Below, in pieces: positions 17,181 through 25,269 of a stretch of DNA of 64,000 nucleotides. The DNA comes from Chitinophaga niabensis (GTDB lineage Bacteria > Bacteroidota > Bacteroidia > Chitinophagales > Chitinophagaceae): positions 2,604,001-2,668,000 of the forward strand of contig NZ_FSRA01000002.1 in the NCBI RefSeq assembly GCF_900129465.1. Direction: 5' to 3'. The notes beneath the pieces were generated by a model. It was not told the origin of the DNA, ran no database searches, and saw only the letters and a list, made by a program, of their open reading frames with translations. The translations under genes and the position numbers were made by a program. Position 1 is the first letter of the stretch. Each line of letters begins with the position of its first letter.

Positions 17181-17218
17181 TTCACCGGCAATTTCCCCGG
17201 TTTTACCGGCAATACCCC
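17181..17218 (+). promoter_or_regulatory. LytTR-type operator: two direct repeats 21 bp apart
   Basis: Two 9-mers ACCGGCAAT (17184-17192 and 17205-17213) inside longer repeats (TTYACCGGCAAT...CCCC) start exactly 21 bp apart. That is the spacing (9 + 12 bp) known for LytTR response-regulator sites. Seven of nine bases fit the general LytTR half-site pattern [TA][AC][CA]GTTN[AG][TG]. The second copy ends 18 nt before the -33 box of the LiaF-like gene, an activator position, and a LytTR regulator is encoded 2.3 kb downstream in the same direction. Confidence 0.65.
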
Positions 17219-17236
17219 CATTCCTGCCTAAGCAGT

Positions 17237-17268
17237 ATTGATACAGATACAGCCCCGGAGTAGATTTG
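17237..17268 (+). promoter_or_regulatory. Promoter of the LiaF-LytTR gene group
   Basis: ATTG (17237-17240), 20 nt, then TAGATTTG (17261-17268), a perfect TAnnTTTG. Transcription is expected near 17275, about 21 nt before the ATG at 17296, which rules out a start at 17266. Confidence 0.7.
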
Positions 17269-17295
17269 TATCATAAAATTCAAAAACACAAAATA

Positions 17296-18009
17296 ATGAG
17301 CAGACTTAATCGTCAACAAGATAATAGCGGTAATGGCCTTTGGGCCGGCGTGATAGTTCTTTGTATCGGTTTATTCTATTTCCTGGACCGTCTGGACCTT
17401 CACCTTCCGCACTGGGTATTCAGCTGGCCCATGTTACTGATCGTGATCGGTTTCGTCATGGCGGCAAGGCGTAAATTCCAGGGACCGTCGGGGATCATCC
17501 TGATGCTGGTAGGTACAGTGTTCCTGGTAGATGACATTGTTCCTTTTGCATGGGACCTGCGCCGTTTTATGTGGCCGATCATTATGATCATTATTGGTGT
17601 ATACCTGATCGGTAAAGCCTCCACCCGTAAACAGCAATATGATGAATACGTTGTGCGGGGTGGCAGTACCAGCGATGATTTCCTGCAGGCCACCACTATT
17701 TTCAGCGGCTCCAATAAAGTGGTGCTGTCCAAAGATTTCAAGGGAGGTAATATCACCACTGTTTTCGGCGGCACAGAACTGAACTTTATGCAGGCAGACA
17801 TTAACGGAGAAGCCGTATTGGATATCACCACATTATTTGGCGGTGTAGAGATCATGGTTCCTGCCAGCTGGGATGTAAAATTAGACGTGAACACCATATT
17901 TGGTGGGATTGAAGATAAACGCTTAATAGGAGTGATGCCCACACCAGGCAAAGTTCTGATCATCAAAGGTTCCTGCACATTCGGCGGGGTAGACCTGAAA
18001 AGCTATTGA
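17296..18009 (+). CDS. LiaF-like membrane protein (cell-wall stress response type)
   Basis: A 237-residue protein with three or four hydrophobic helices in the N-terminal half (about residues 15-35, 40-60, 62-80 and 85-105; WAGVIVLCIGLFYFLDRL, then WPMLLIVIGFVMAA). A C-terminal beta-helical LiaF/DUF2154-like region follows with repeated TIFSGSNKV, TVFGGTEL, TLFGGVEI and TIFGGIE turns. In Firmicutes, LiaF proteins restrain a cell-envelope stress kinase. Here the protein is encoded ahead of a LytS-type kinase and a LytTR regulator, so a role as sensor or brake of that pair is likely but inferred. The start follows the promoter at 17237-17268. Confidence 0.8.
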   Translation: MSRLNRQQDNSGNGLWAGVIVLCIGLFYFLDRLDLHLPHWVFSWPMLLIVIGFVMAARRKFQGPSGIILMLVGTVFLVDDIVPFAWDLRRFMWPIIMIIIGVYLIGKASTRKQQYDEYVVRGGSTSDDFLQATTIFSGSNKVVLSKDFKGGNITTVFGGTELNFMQADINGEAVLDITTLFGGVEIMVPASWDVKLDVNTIFGGIEDKRLIGVMPTPGKVLIIKGSCTFGGVDLKSY

Positions 18010-18087
18010 TCCTTTCCTTCCGCCATCCTTTGATCTATTTGTTTTTTAGCCCCTCCATCCTTATCATCACCTGTAAACCATAATAAC

Positions 18088-18441
18088 ATGTATTGGTTTG
18101 TTGCAAAGATCGTTTACCAGATAATATGCGGAAAAGGAGAACACCTCCCGCAATTCGACGAGCAGTTGCGCCTGATCAGTGCCATCAATAAACAAGAGGC
18201 CTGGAAAAAAGCACTGCAGATCGGAGAACAGGAACAGTATGCATTTAAGAATCAAAGGGAAGAGCTGGTAGAATGGCGCTTTATCAATGTGCCTGAACTC
18301 TACACGCTGGACGATCTGAAAGACGGAATGGAACTGTATTCCCGTGTGGAAGAACCTGAAAATGCCAGCAGCTATGTGGCCCTGTTGCAAATGAAAGCAG
18401 CGCAGTTACAATCCCAGAAGTCTTTTGAACTAAACGTATAG
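18088..18441 (+). CDS. DUF4288 domain protein
   Basis: A 117-residue cytoplasmic protein matching the DUF4288 pattern: MYWFVAKIVYQIICG at the start, FDEQLRLISAINKQEAWKKA in the middle and VEWRFINVPELYTLDDLKDGMELYSRVEE near the end. The function is unknown in the family. It lies 78 nt after the LiaF-like gene and 4 nt before the kinase gene, so it is probably cotranscribed with the two-component pair. No membrane segment or catalytic motif is visible. Confidence 0.75.
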   Translation: MYWFVAKIVYQIICGKGEHLPQFDEQLRLISAINKQEAWKKALQIGEQEQYAFKNQREELVEWRFINVPELYTLDDLKDGMELYSRVEEPENASSYVALLQMKAAQLQSQKSFELNV

Positions 18442-18445
18442 AACT

Positions 18446-19513
18446 GTGGCTACACACCTGTTAAAAGAACAACCTTACCGTTGGACGTTCATCATTGGTT
18501 TCGTTGTTTTCCTCAACCTGCACCGCATTATTTTATTCAACTGGCTGCACCTGAGGATAACCATTGCCGTAACGGAAAGTCTTGTTCACAACGTGCTGCT
18601 TTTTTTAGCCGTGGCGGCCATCACGCAAATGCAGGCATATTACCGGCCGGTTAACAGGAGATATGTGAATGTGGCCATCCTTACCACGGTAGTAAGCCTG
18701 ATCTGGCTGGCAGCTGTGTATTGCCTGCTGAAAGCTTTCTTTGGAGATGAAGCAGTATATGCACAATGGTTATCAGACACACTGCCTATCCGTTTTGCAT
18801 TAGGCTGGATGCTGATCACCGGCACAGGTTTCATCAGCTTCTTCATGTACGAAATGGAAGAAACAAGGCAGGCCCTCGCCAGGAAAGAAGCTGCAGAGAA
18901 ATTATCTAAAGAGGCAGAGCTTTATAAACTGCGGCAGCAATTGCAGCCGCACTTCCTGTTTAACAGCCTGAACTCTATCAATGCCCTCGTATCCATCCGC
19001 CCTGAAGAAGCACGGCAGATGATCCAGAAACTGAGCGATTTCCTGCGTGGTACGCTCAAAAAAGAAGATCAGCTCTGGATACCACTAAAAGAAGAACTCG
19101 TGTACCTGGAATTATACCTGGACATTGAAAAGGTTCGCTTCCGCCACCGTTTAACCACCACCGTTAATATTGCGGAAGATATTTCAAACATGCAGATCCC
19201 GCCGATGCTGCTGCAACCCATAGTGGAAAATGCCATTAAATTCGGGTTGTATGATACAACAGAGGCGATCAATATAGCGATCGAAGCCTGGAGAGAAAAT
19301 GATGTGCTCATCGTATCTGTTTCCAACCCATTCGATCCATCCTTACAACAGCAACCTTACCAGGGAACAGGTTTTGGCCTGAACTCTATCAACAGGAGAT
19401 TGTATTTATTATTTGCGCGGCAGGACCTGTTGGAAACTAAGATCAACGACCATACATTTACCACCATCATTAAAGTACCACAACTCCATGATAAAAACAG
19501 TTCTGATAGATGA
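18446..19513 (+). CDS. LytS-type membrane histidine kinase (GTG start)
   Basis: A 355-residue sensor kinase of the LytS/YehU group. Four hydrophobic helices lie in residues about 12-150. A short coiled region (EETRQALARKEAAEKLSKEAELYKLRQQ) leads into the His_kinase domain, with the phospho-accepting histidine in LQPHFLFNSLNSINAL (about 170-185). The ATPase domain has N-box MLLQPIVENAIKFG (about 254-267) and the G-box GTGFGLNSINRRL (about 320-332). It starts with GTG 4 nt after the DUF4288 gene. Its last 26 bases overlap the LytTR regulator gene, its cognate partner. No extracytoplasmic ligand domain is visible, so signals probably come from the membrane or the LiaF-like protein. Confidence 0.92.
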   Translation: MATHLLKEQPYRWTFIIGFVVFLNLHRIILFNWLHLRITIAVTESLVHNVLLFLAVAAITQMQAYYRPVNRRYVNVAILTTVVSLIWLAAVYCLLKAFFGDEAVYAQWLSDTLPIRFALGWMLITGTGFISFFMYEMEETRQALARKEAAEKLSKEAELYKLRQQLQPHFLFNSLNSINALVSIRPEEARQMIQKLSDFLRGTLKKEDQLWIPLKEELVYLELYLDIEKVRFRHRLTTTVNIAEDISNMQIPPMLLQPIVENAIKFGLYDTTEAINIAIEAWRENDVLIVSVSNPFDPSLQQQPYQGTGFGLNSINRRLYLLFARQDLLETKINDHTFTTIIKVPQLHDKNSSDR

Positions 19514-20219
19514 CGAGCCGCTGGCCAGGGAACTGGTGAAAGAATTCCTGCAGGCACACCCGCAGATAGAAGTAGTAGCGGAATGTAACGATGGCTTTGA
19601 AGGACTGAAAGCCATCCAGCAGCATCAGCCTGACCTGATCTTCCTGGACATCCAGATGCCGAAGATCAATGGATTTGAAATGCTGGAACTCGTGGATAAA
19701 ATCCCCTGTGTGATCTTCACCACCGCTTTTGAAGAATATGCCATCCGTGCGTTTGAAGTGAATGCTATTGATTACCTGCTCAAACCCTTCTCCCGCGACC
19801 GGTTTGATAAAGCCCTGCAGAAGATGCTGGAGCGGCGTACAGAAGTAACGGCTGCCATACTGGAAAGCACCTCACAGGAAATGCCCATGCAGCATAACAG
19901 GGTAGTGGTAAAGATCAATGGAAAGATCAAGATCATCCCGGTGCAGGATATTCATTATCTCGAAGCAGCAGATGATTATGTGAAGATCGTTACACAGGAA
20001 GGGTCTTTCCTGAAGAATAAAACAATGGCTTTCTTTGAGAAGATGTTGGATCCGCAGCAGTTTATCAGGGTACATCGTTCTTTCATCCTGAACGTGAGCC
20101 AGATCACACGTATTGATCCTTATGAGAAAGAAACCTATCTCGCTATTCTGAGAGATGGTAGTAAGATATTAGTGAGCAAAACAGGATATCCGAAACTGAA
20201 GGAAGTGTTGGGGCTATAG
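19488..20219 (+). CDS. LytTR-family response regulator
   Basis: A 243-residue regulator with an N-terminal receiver (residues 1-120; acidic pair in IDDEPLARE, phospho-Asp in LIFLDIQMPKINGFE, the switch Thr in TTAFEEYAIRAFE, Lys in LLKPF). The C-terminal LytTR DNA-binding domain spans about 140-240 (VVKINGKIKIIPVQDIHYLEA, FIRVHRSFILNVSQI). It starts inside the end of the kinase gene (26-base overlap), which couples their translation. LytTR proteins bind paired 9-bp direct repeats; a good candidate lies at 17181-17218 upstream of the LiaF-like gene, suggesting autoregulation of the whole group. Confidence 0.93.
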   Translation: MIKTVLIDDEPLARELVKEFLQAHPQIEVVAECNDGFEGLKAIQQHQPDLIFLDIQMPKINGFEMLELVDKIPCVIFTTAFEEYAIRAFEVNAIDYLLKPFSRDRFDKALQKMLERRTEVTAAILESTSQEMPMQHNRVVVKINGKIKIIPVQDIHYLEAADDYVKIVTQEGSFLKNKTMAFFEKMLDPQQFIRVHRSFILNVSQITRIDPYEKETYLAILRDGSKILVSKTGYPKLKEVLGL

Positions 20220-20246
20220 GCGCTGACACTTCTTAGCAGCCTGTTG

Positions 20247-20642
20247 CTAGTGCTGCAACTTACTAAACACCGCTTCCAGTTTCTCTTTTTTTAGAATTTT
20301 CTGCCCGTTTTCCCCTGTGGCAATAACTCTATCCCCCACCTTTATTTCCAGCGCACAAATGATCTCATGCCCGTTTAATGCTTTTACGGTTGCCGTGAAG
20401 TCCACAGTGCTGCCTTCCAAAGCAGGAGATACATGCTGCAAGCTAAGCATCGTTCCGATCCCTTCTTCGTCTGCCTCTTTCATGTCCAGCACAAACAACC
20501 GGCAACACCATTCCGCATCACGCGCCAGCGCGAATGTAGCATATACCGGATGCACCAGCCCGCTGTCAAATGCGGCACAATCTTCTTTCCGCACCACACG
20601 CCGGAAAGTTTTAACATCCCCTGGTTGAAATAATGTTTGCAT
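20247..20642 (-). CDS. Hotdog-fold thioesterase, FlK-like
   Basis: A 131-residue soluble hotdog-fold protein resembling fluoroacetyl-CoA thioesterase FlK and its relatives. The FlK catalytic residues have likely counterparts: Thr in VYATFALARD, Glu in DAEWCC and His in LQHVSPALEGSTV. The last of these opens the long strand typical of the fold. The usual natural substrate of such homologues is unknown and need not be fluorinated. It is the third gene of a tight operon with mntR and mntH (9 nt after mntH), which is an odd place for an acyl-CoA hydrolase. Its role there cannot be read from sequence. Confidence 0.72.
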   Translation of the reverse strand: MQTLFQPGDVKTFRRVVRKEDCAAFDSGLVHPVYATFALARDAEWCCRLFVLDMKEADEEGIGTMLSLQHVSPALEGSTVDFTATVKALNGHEIICALEIKVGDRVIATGENGQKILKKEKLEAVFSKLQH

Positions 20643-20651
20643 GAAATGTTT

Positions 20652-22532
20652 TTATTGTACCACCAATACGGGAATATGCACATAGTGCCGTACGTTATTC
20701 ACCGTTTCCCCATAGATCCAGTCCTTAATACCCGTATGCCCATGCCCACCCAGGACCAGCAGGTCTGCCTTTTCCTGTTTCACGATCCGCACAATTTCTT
20801 TTGCACGGTGGCGGTATCCTAATATTCCTTTTGCGGTAATGTTCTTGCTTTTCAGCAGCTCAAGGTAAGTATCCAGTTGCTCCTGGTCTTTCCGTGTTTC
20901 AAAGTCATCCGCATCTTTCCCGAAATACCTTGCGGAAGCACTTTCCACAATATGGATCAGTACATATTCCGTATCCTGTTGACCCTGGGCCAGTGCATTG
21001 GCAATGATCTTTTCATCGAACTGTGAAAAGTCCAGCGCCAGGGCAATCCTTTTGTATTTTGGTGCTTCCAGGCTACCCAATGTAACCTGCGTAGGATGCA
21101 TGCGGGCAGAGCCTTTCTGACGGTAGCGGCTGAGGAAAGGATAGATAATGGTGATCACCAGCAATGCCACAAATACCACCCCGATGAATATGATCAGGGC
21201 ATCTACCCATCCATTTTGGTTTTCACTGATAAAGGTACTGGCTTCGGAATATACCATACGTATATTAAGATACACCAAAATGCTGGCAATCAGCCATGCA
21301 AGCACTTTTACATGCCACCTGATAGCAAACTGCCCCATCGTTTGTTTATCACTTACAAAGTGGATCAATGGAATAACGGCAAAGCCTAGTTGTAAACTCA
21401 GCAATACCTGGCTGAACACCAGCAGTTGCCCGATCTTTTCTTCTCCGGAAACCCATATCACAATCAGGGCCGGCACAATAGCCACCAGCCTTGTGATCAA
21501 TCTCCGCAACCAGGGATTGATCCGCAAACGCAGGTATCCTTCCATAACGATCTGCCCTGCGAGGGTACCTGTAACAGTAGAGCTTTGCCCTGCCGCAATC
21601 AAAGCCACCGCAAAAAGGATAGGTGCTAACTTGCCGCCCAGCAAAGGTTCCAGCATGCGATGCGCTTCATGCAGATCTGCAATTTCCGTATGCCCTGCTT
21701 TAAAGAATACCGTGGCCGCCAGTATGAGGATGGCCGCATTTACAAAGAAGGCCAGGTTCAAAGCAATGGTGGTATCCCAGAAATTTATCCTGATGGCTTG
21801 TTTAATACCTGCATCTGTTTTTTTGATCTTGCGTGTTTGCACCAATGCAGAATGCAGGTATAAATTATGCGGCATTACCGTAGCGCCAATGATGCCGATG
21901 GCAATATATAAAGCTGTTTCATCCGGGAGGGAAGGAACAAAACCTGTTACCACTTCCGATACATCCGGTTTGGCGAGTAATAACTGTATGAGGAAGGAAG
22001 TACCCACAATGGCCACCAGCGCAATGATAAATGCTTCCATCTTGCGGATGCCATAACGTTGTAACAGTAATAAAAGGAAAGTATCCAGCACCGTTAGCGT
22101 AACACCCCACATCAGGGGCATCCCTGTTAAGAGTTGTATCCCGATGGCCATACCCAGTACTTCTGCCAGGTCAGTAGCCGCAATTGCTATTTCAGCCAGG
22201 ATGTACAATACAAAGTTCACCGGTGCGGGATACGTTTCCCGGTTAGCCTGTGCAAGGTCCCTTCCGCGAACAATGCCCAGCCGGGCACTGAGGCTTTGCA
22301 GCAGCAGGGCCATCATATTACTCATCAATAGTACCCAGAGGAGCGTATAGCCGAATTTACTACCACCCGCGAGGTCTGTAGCCCAGTTTCCCGGGTCCAT
22401 GTATCCCACACTCACTAAATAAGCGGGGCCAAAGAATGCTAATATCCTGCGCCATTTGCTGGTGCTTTTGCCGGTTGTATCTATGCTTTGATGTACTTCG
22501 CTGAGAGATGCCGCGTGGTCCTGCAGTTTCAT
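20652..22532 (-). CDS. mntH: Nramp-family Mn2+/divalent metal transporter fused to a universal stress domain
   Basis: A 626-residue inner-membrane proton-coupled metal importer. The Nramp core (residues about 28-470, 11 or more helices) carries the metal-site motif DPGN (46-49, helix 1) and the Met-containing MPHNLYLHS (helix 6) that selects Mn2+/Fe2+ over Ca2+. The C-terminal 135 residues form a universal stress protein domain with a nucleotide-binding signature (GGHGHTG, then GETV). Such fusions are common in Bacteroidota and suggest ATP/AMP or dinucleotide control. It lies 9 nt downstream of the DtxR-like regulator and 9 nt upstream of a thioesterase on the same transcript. Confidence 0.93.
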   Translation of the reverse strand: MKLQDHAASLSEVHQSIDTTGKSTSKWRRILAFFGPAYLVSVGYMDPGNWATDLAGGSKFGYTLLWVLLMSNMMALLLQSLSARLGIVRGRDLAQANRETYPAPVNFVLYILAEIAIAATDLAEVLGMAIGIQLLTGMPLMWGVTLTVLDTFLLLLLQRYGIRKMEAFIIALVAIVGTSFLIQLLLAKPDVSEVVTGFVPSLPDETALYIAIGIIGATVMPHNLYLHSALVQTRKIKKTDAGIKQAIRINFWDTTIALNLAFFVNAAILILAATVFFKAGHTEIADLHEAHRMLEPLLGGKLAPILFAVALIAAGQSSTVTGTLAGQIVMEGYLRLRINPWLRRLITRLVAIVPALIVIWVSGEEKIGQLLVFSQVLLSLQLGFAVIPLIHFVSDKQTMGQFAIRWHVKVLAWLIASILVYLNIRMVYSEASTFISENQNGWVDALIIFIGVVFVALLVITIIYPFLSRYRQKGSARMHPTQVTLGSLEAPKYKRIALALDFSQFDEKIIANALAQGQQDTEYVLIHIVESASARYFGKDADDFETRKDQEQLDTYLELLKSKNITAKGILGYRHRAKEIVRIVKQEKADLLVLGGHGHTGIKDWIYGETVNNVRHYVHIPVLVVQ

Positions 22533-22541
22533 AAGGTTTTC

Positions 22542-23201
22542 TTACAATGATTTTACCATGATTGTTTTCGACACCTGCTCGCTGATGGTAAAGGCAGATT
22601 GATTTTTGATCTTGATCTCTACAGAGTTGTCAAAATCGTAGCGTTCAATGATTTCAATCTGTGTACCCAGCCTGATGCCCTTGGCATTCAGGAATTCCAG
22701 CAAAGAGGAGGATTGATCAGACACGCCGGCCACCTCCAGCCTTTTGGCCGTAGCTTTGTCCAGCGAAATGAGCTGTTTTGATCTGCTCATTTTGCCCTGT
22801 GCATCCGGAATGGGATCACCATGCGGGTCTGTAGTAGGGTTCCCCAGGAATTCACTAAGCCGGTTCACGAGTTTTTCACTCTTCACATGTTCCAGTTCTT
22901 CCGCGATCTCATGTACCTCATTCCAGCTGAAAGCCAGTTTGTCTACCAGGAAACATTCCCACAACCGGTGGCGGCGAACGATCTGCAAAGCATACCTGCG
23001 GCCTTCCGCTGTAAGCGTAATACCCTGGTATTTTTCATAGTCTATCAGTTTTTTCTCCTTCAGCTTTTTGGCCATGTCCGTCACCGAAGCCGGTTTGGTA
23101 TCCAGGTCATAAGCGATGGCATTGGTACTCACCACTGCAGTACCATCCTGTAGCTTGAAAATAGCTTTGATGTAGTTTTCCTCCGCGTTCGTCAAATTCA
23201 T
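22542..23201 (-). CDS. mntR: MntR/DtxR-family metal-dependent repressor
   Basis: A 219-residue metalloregulator. The winged helix covers residues 1-70 (NAEENYIKAIFKLQDG, TKPASVTDMAKKLKEKKL). The dimerisation and metal-binding helices follow (HRLWECFLVDKLAFSWNEVHEIAEELEHV), with the Glu/His ligands of the DtxR type. A C-terminal FeoA/SH3-like domain extends from about 145 (GIRLGTQIEIIERYD). It is expected to repress mntH when Mn2+ or Fe2+ is plentiful. It is the first gene of the mntR-mntH-thioesterase operon, and palindromes of the right kind overlap its own promoter at 23207-23234, so it should repress its own operon. Confidence 0.93.
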   Translation of the reverse strand: MNLTNAEENYIKAIFKLQDGTAVVSTNAIAYDLDTKPASVTDMAKKLKEKKLIDYEKYQGITLTAEGRRYALQIVRRHRLWECFLVDKLAFSWNEVHEIAEELEHVKSEKLVNRLSEFLGNPTTDPHGDPIPDAQGKMSRSKQLISLDKATAKRLEVAGVSDQSSSLLEFLNAKGIRLGTQIEIIERYDFDNSVEIKIKNQSAFTISEQVSKTIMVKSL

Positions 23202-23206
23202 GGTAT

Positions 23207-23234
23207 CTAAAATATAATTTAGGCAAATCTAAAT
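23207..23234 (-). promoter_or_regulatory. MntR operator overlapping the mntR promoter
   Basis: Three half-sites, CTAAA (23207), TTTAG (23218) and CTAAA (23229), are spaced 11 bp apart and form two overlapping palindromes (CTAAAATATAATTTAG and ATTTAG-N6-CTAAAT). A perfect -7 box TAGATTTG on the minus strand (23224-23231) lies inside, 23 nt before the mntR start. This is how a DtxR-family repressor would shut its own promoter. Confidence 0.65.
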
Positions 23235-23308
23235 AATAATTTTCAAATTAGGAAGTTATGGGAGATATATGGAATTATATTTACCTTTTCGCTCAATTAC
23301 AGCATGAT

Positions 23309-24235
23309 ATGAGCAGAATCCTACTCCTGACACTGATGTTTGGCCTGTTGATGGCCTGTACGAATACTTCCAAACCAGCCAATGATGAAGATCGTGTGCT
23401 CACTTTTAAGGATTTCCGGGAATTTTTCCCTGAAACGGCTTTAGCTTACCGGCTCAATGCAGATTCTTTGAAACACCGCATTCCGGACACATTTGCCCTC
23501 AAGGCAAAAGTGGTAAAGCAATTCCTGCCGGATACCCTGGCCAAGGGTACTTTTACGGCAGCAGAGAAACCTAAATTCTTTCCCCGTGCTTATATCAAAA
23601 AAGGAGACCAGCAATTCTTTATAGTAGAAGGAGCTACCAAGGCGGGGAATGTTGCCTGGCTGCTGATCTATGATAAAGAAGGAAAATTCCTGCAACGCCA
23701 CCTGGCAGCAAAAAATACCGCCGCAAACAATACCCGCATGGGATTTGTAATGGATGCCAAAAATGATCTGAGGGTGACCACGGAAACCCAAAAAGCTCCC
23801 GGCCAGATCTCCACCCGCGATGACGTATATGCTATTAATCCGGATGGCAGCCTGGCATTGATCATGACCAATTCCAATGAACCTGCTGCTACAGGTTTAT
23901 ACAATCCCATAGATACCCTGCCCCGTAAACACAAGTTCTCCGCTAATTACGCTTCCGGTGAACAGAACCTTGTATCCATCCGTGATGGGGAAACTGCGAA
24001 AGAGTTTTTGTTCTTTATACATTTTTCGCGTGACAATGGCCAGTGCGTAGGAGAGTTAGATGGTGTGGGCCGTTTCACTACAGCCACTACCGGCCAGTTC
24101 AGAGATAAACACACTTCCTGCATCGTGGATTTTAAGTTCAGCGGCGGAAAGGTGAGTATCAGGGAAACAGGTTGTGGTGCGTATCGTGGGATCAAATGTT
24201 TCTTTGAAGGTACTTTTATCAAAAAGAAAAAATAA
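23309..24235 (+). CDS. Predicted lipoprotein of unknown function
   Basis: A 308-residue exported protein with a short signal peptide and lipobox (LLMAC, Cys about 16), so anchored in a membrane of the envelope. I do not recognise the mature part. It contains DRVLTFKDFREFFPE, a beta-rich middle (QQFFIVEGATKAGNVAWLLIYDKEGKFL) and a C-terminal stretch with two or three cysteines (GQFRDKHTSCIVDFKFSGG, ETGCGAYRGIKCFFEG) that might form a disulfide. I start at MSRILLL (23309); an upstream in-frame ATG at 23258 would hide the signal peptide. It is divergent from mntR and 5 nt upstream of a glyoxalase-fold gene, probably on the same transcript. Confidence 0.7.
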   Translation: MSRILLLTLMFGLLMACTNTSKPANDEDRVLTFKDFREFFPETALAYRLNADSLKHRIPDTFALKAKVVKQFLPDTLAKGTFTAAEKPKFFPRAYIKKGDQQFFIVEGATKAGNVAWLLIYDKEGKFLQRHLAAKNTAANNTRMGFVMDAKNDLRVTTETQKAPGQISTRDDVYAINPDGSLALIMTNSNEPAATGLYNPIDTLPRKHKFSANYASGEQNLVSIRDGETAKEFLFFIHFSRDNGQCVGELDGVGRFTTATTGQFRDKHTSCIVDFKFSGGKVSIRETGCGAYRGIKCFFEGTFIKKKK

Positions 24236-24240
24236 CACAC

Positions 24241-24630
24241 ATGAAACGTGTAACCGGTATCGGCGGCGTCTTCTTTAAATGCGAAGATCCCGCAAAAATG
24301 AAGGAATGGTATGGTAAACATTTAGGTTTACCTGTTACCGAATGGGGCGCCAGTTTTAGATGGAGAACGGTGGAAGATCCGGAAAAGGTGGGCCGCACGG
24401 AATGGAGTACTATGAAGAACGACACGGATTATCTGCAGCCCAGCGATAAACCTTTTATGATCAATTACCGGGTAGATAACCTGGTGGCACTACTGGAACG
24501 ATTGAAAGCAGAAGGCGTACAGATAGCAGGAGAGATGCAGGAATTTGAGTATGGTAAATTTGCCTGGATCATGGACCCTGAAGGGCATAAGATAGAATTG
24601 TGGGAACCACCTGCGGAGGAGCCGCTATAA
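24241..24630 (+). CDS. VOC-superfamily (glyoxalase/bleomycin-resistance fold) protein
   Basis: A 129-residue protein with the paired beta-alpha-beta-beta-beta units of the vicinal oxygen chelate fold. Residues about 1-60 begin VTGIGGVFFKCEDPAKMKEWYGKHLG; 75-125 contain FMINYRVDNLVALLERLKAEGV and end FAWIMDPEGHKIELWEPP, with the C-terminal Glu that is a usual metal ligand. The substrate is unknown. It follows the lipoprotein gene by 5 nt, and its last 6 bases overlap the 3' end of the convergent aat gene. Confidence 0.85.
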   Translation: MKRVTGIGGVFFKCEDPAKMKEWYGKHLGLPVTEWGASFRWRTVEDPEKVGRTEWSTMKNDTDYLQPSDKPFMINYRVDNLVALLERLKAEGVQIAGEMQEFEYGKFAWIMDPEGHKIELWEPPAEEPL

Positions 24631-25269
24631 GTTCCGCTGCACAATATCTGTAAAGGTGACCCTGCTGATAAAGCGGGCACCCAGCGAAGCTAAGTGATGT
24701 GTATGTACCTGGCAGTCCACCAAGGCCAGCTCATTTTCGTTTTGGCGGATAAAAGTGATGAAAGCAGCTTTGGAAGCATTGCTCACTTTTGCGAACATAC
24801 TCTCCCCAAAGAAGCAACGCCCCATTTTTACACCATATAAACCACCCACCAGTTCTTCATTTTGCCAGCACTCCACAGACAGGGCATAACCTGCCTTATG
24901 TAAGCGCAGATAGGCTGCCATCATATCTTTGGTGATCCAGCTTCCATCCTGCCCCTCTCTTTCAATACTGCTGCAATTGCTGATCACCCCTGCAAAGTTT
25001 TCATTGACGGAAATACGGAAAGGTGATTTCTTCAACAGCTGTTTCATACTGTTGGATACTTTCAATTCAGCAGGGAATAATACAAAACGGGGATCGGGAG
25101 ACCACCAGAGGATGGGTTTATGGTTAAACCAGGGAAAGATGCCGGAACGGTAGGCCAGTAACAGCCTTTCCATACTGAGATCTCCGCCGATGGCCAGCAG
25201 GCCGTCTGCTTCCGCCTTATGGAGGGGAGGAAAGATCAGTTCATTATCAGGTATCTGGAAAAGGGGCAT
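24625..25269 (-). CDS. aat: Leucyl/phenylalanyl-tRNA-protein transferase
   Basis: A 214-residue cytoplasmic aminoacyl transferase that adds Leu or Phe from charged tRNA to proteins with N-terminal Lys or Arg, creating N-degrons for ClpS and ClpAP. The typical features are FPPLHKAEADGLLAIGGDLSMERLLLAYRSGIFPW (about 12-45), WWSPDPRFVLFP (about 54-65), the GxYGVKMGRCFFGESMF core (about 143-160) and D-CQVHTHHLASLGA (about 184-197). The length matches the family. Its ATG follows the clpS stop codon directly (TAA|ATG), so both are made from one transcript. Confidence 0.96.
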   Translation of the reverse strand: MPLFQIPDNELIFPPLHKAEADGLLAIGGDLSMERLLLAYRSGIFPWFNHKPILWWSPDPRFVLFPAELKVSNSMKQLLKKSPFRISVNENFAGVISNCSSIEREGQDGSWITKDMMAAYLRLHKAGYALSVECWQNEELVGGLYGVKMGRCFFGESMFAKVSNASKAAFITFIRQNENELALVDCQVHTHHLASLGARFISRVTFTDIVQRNL

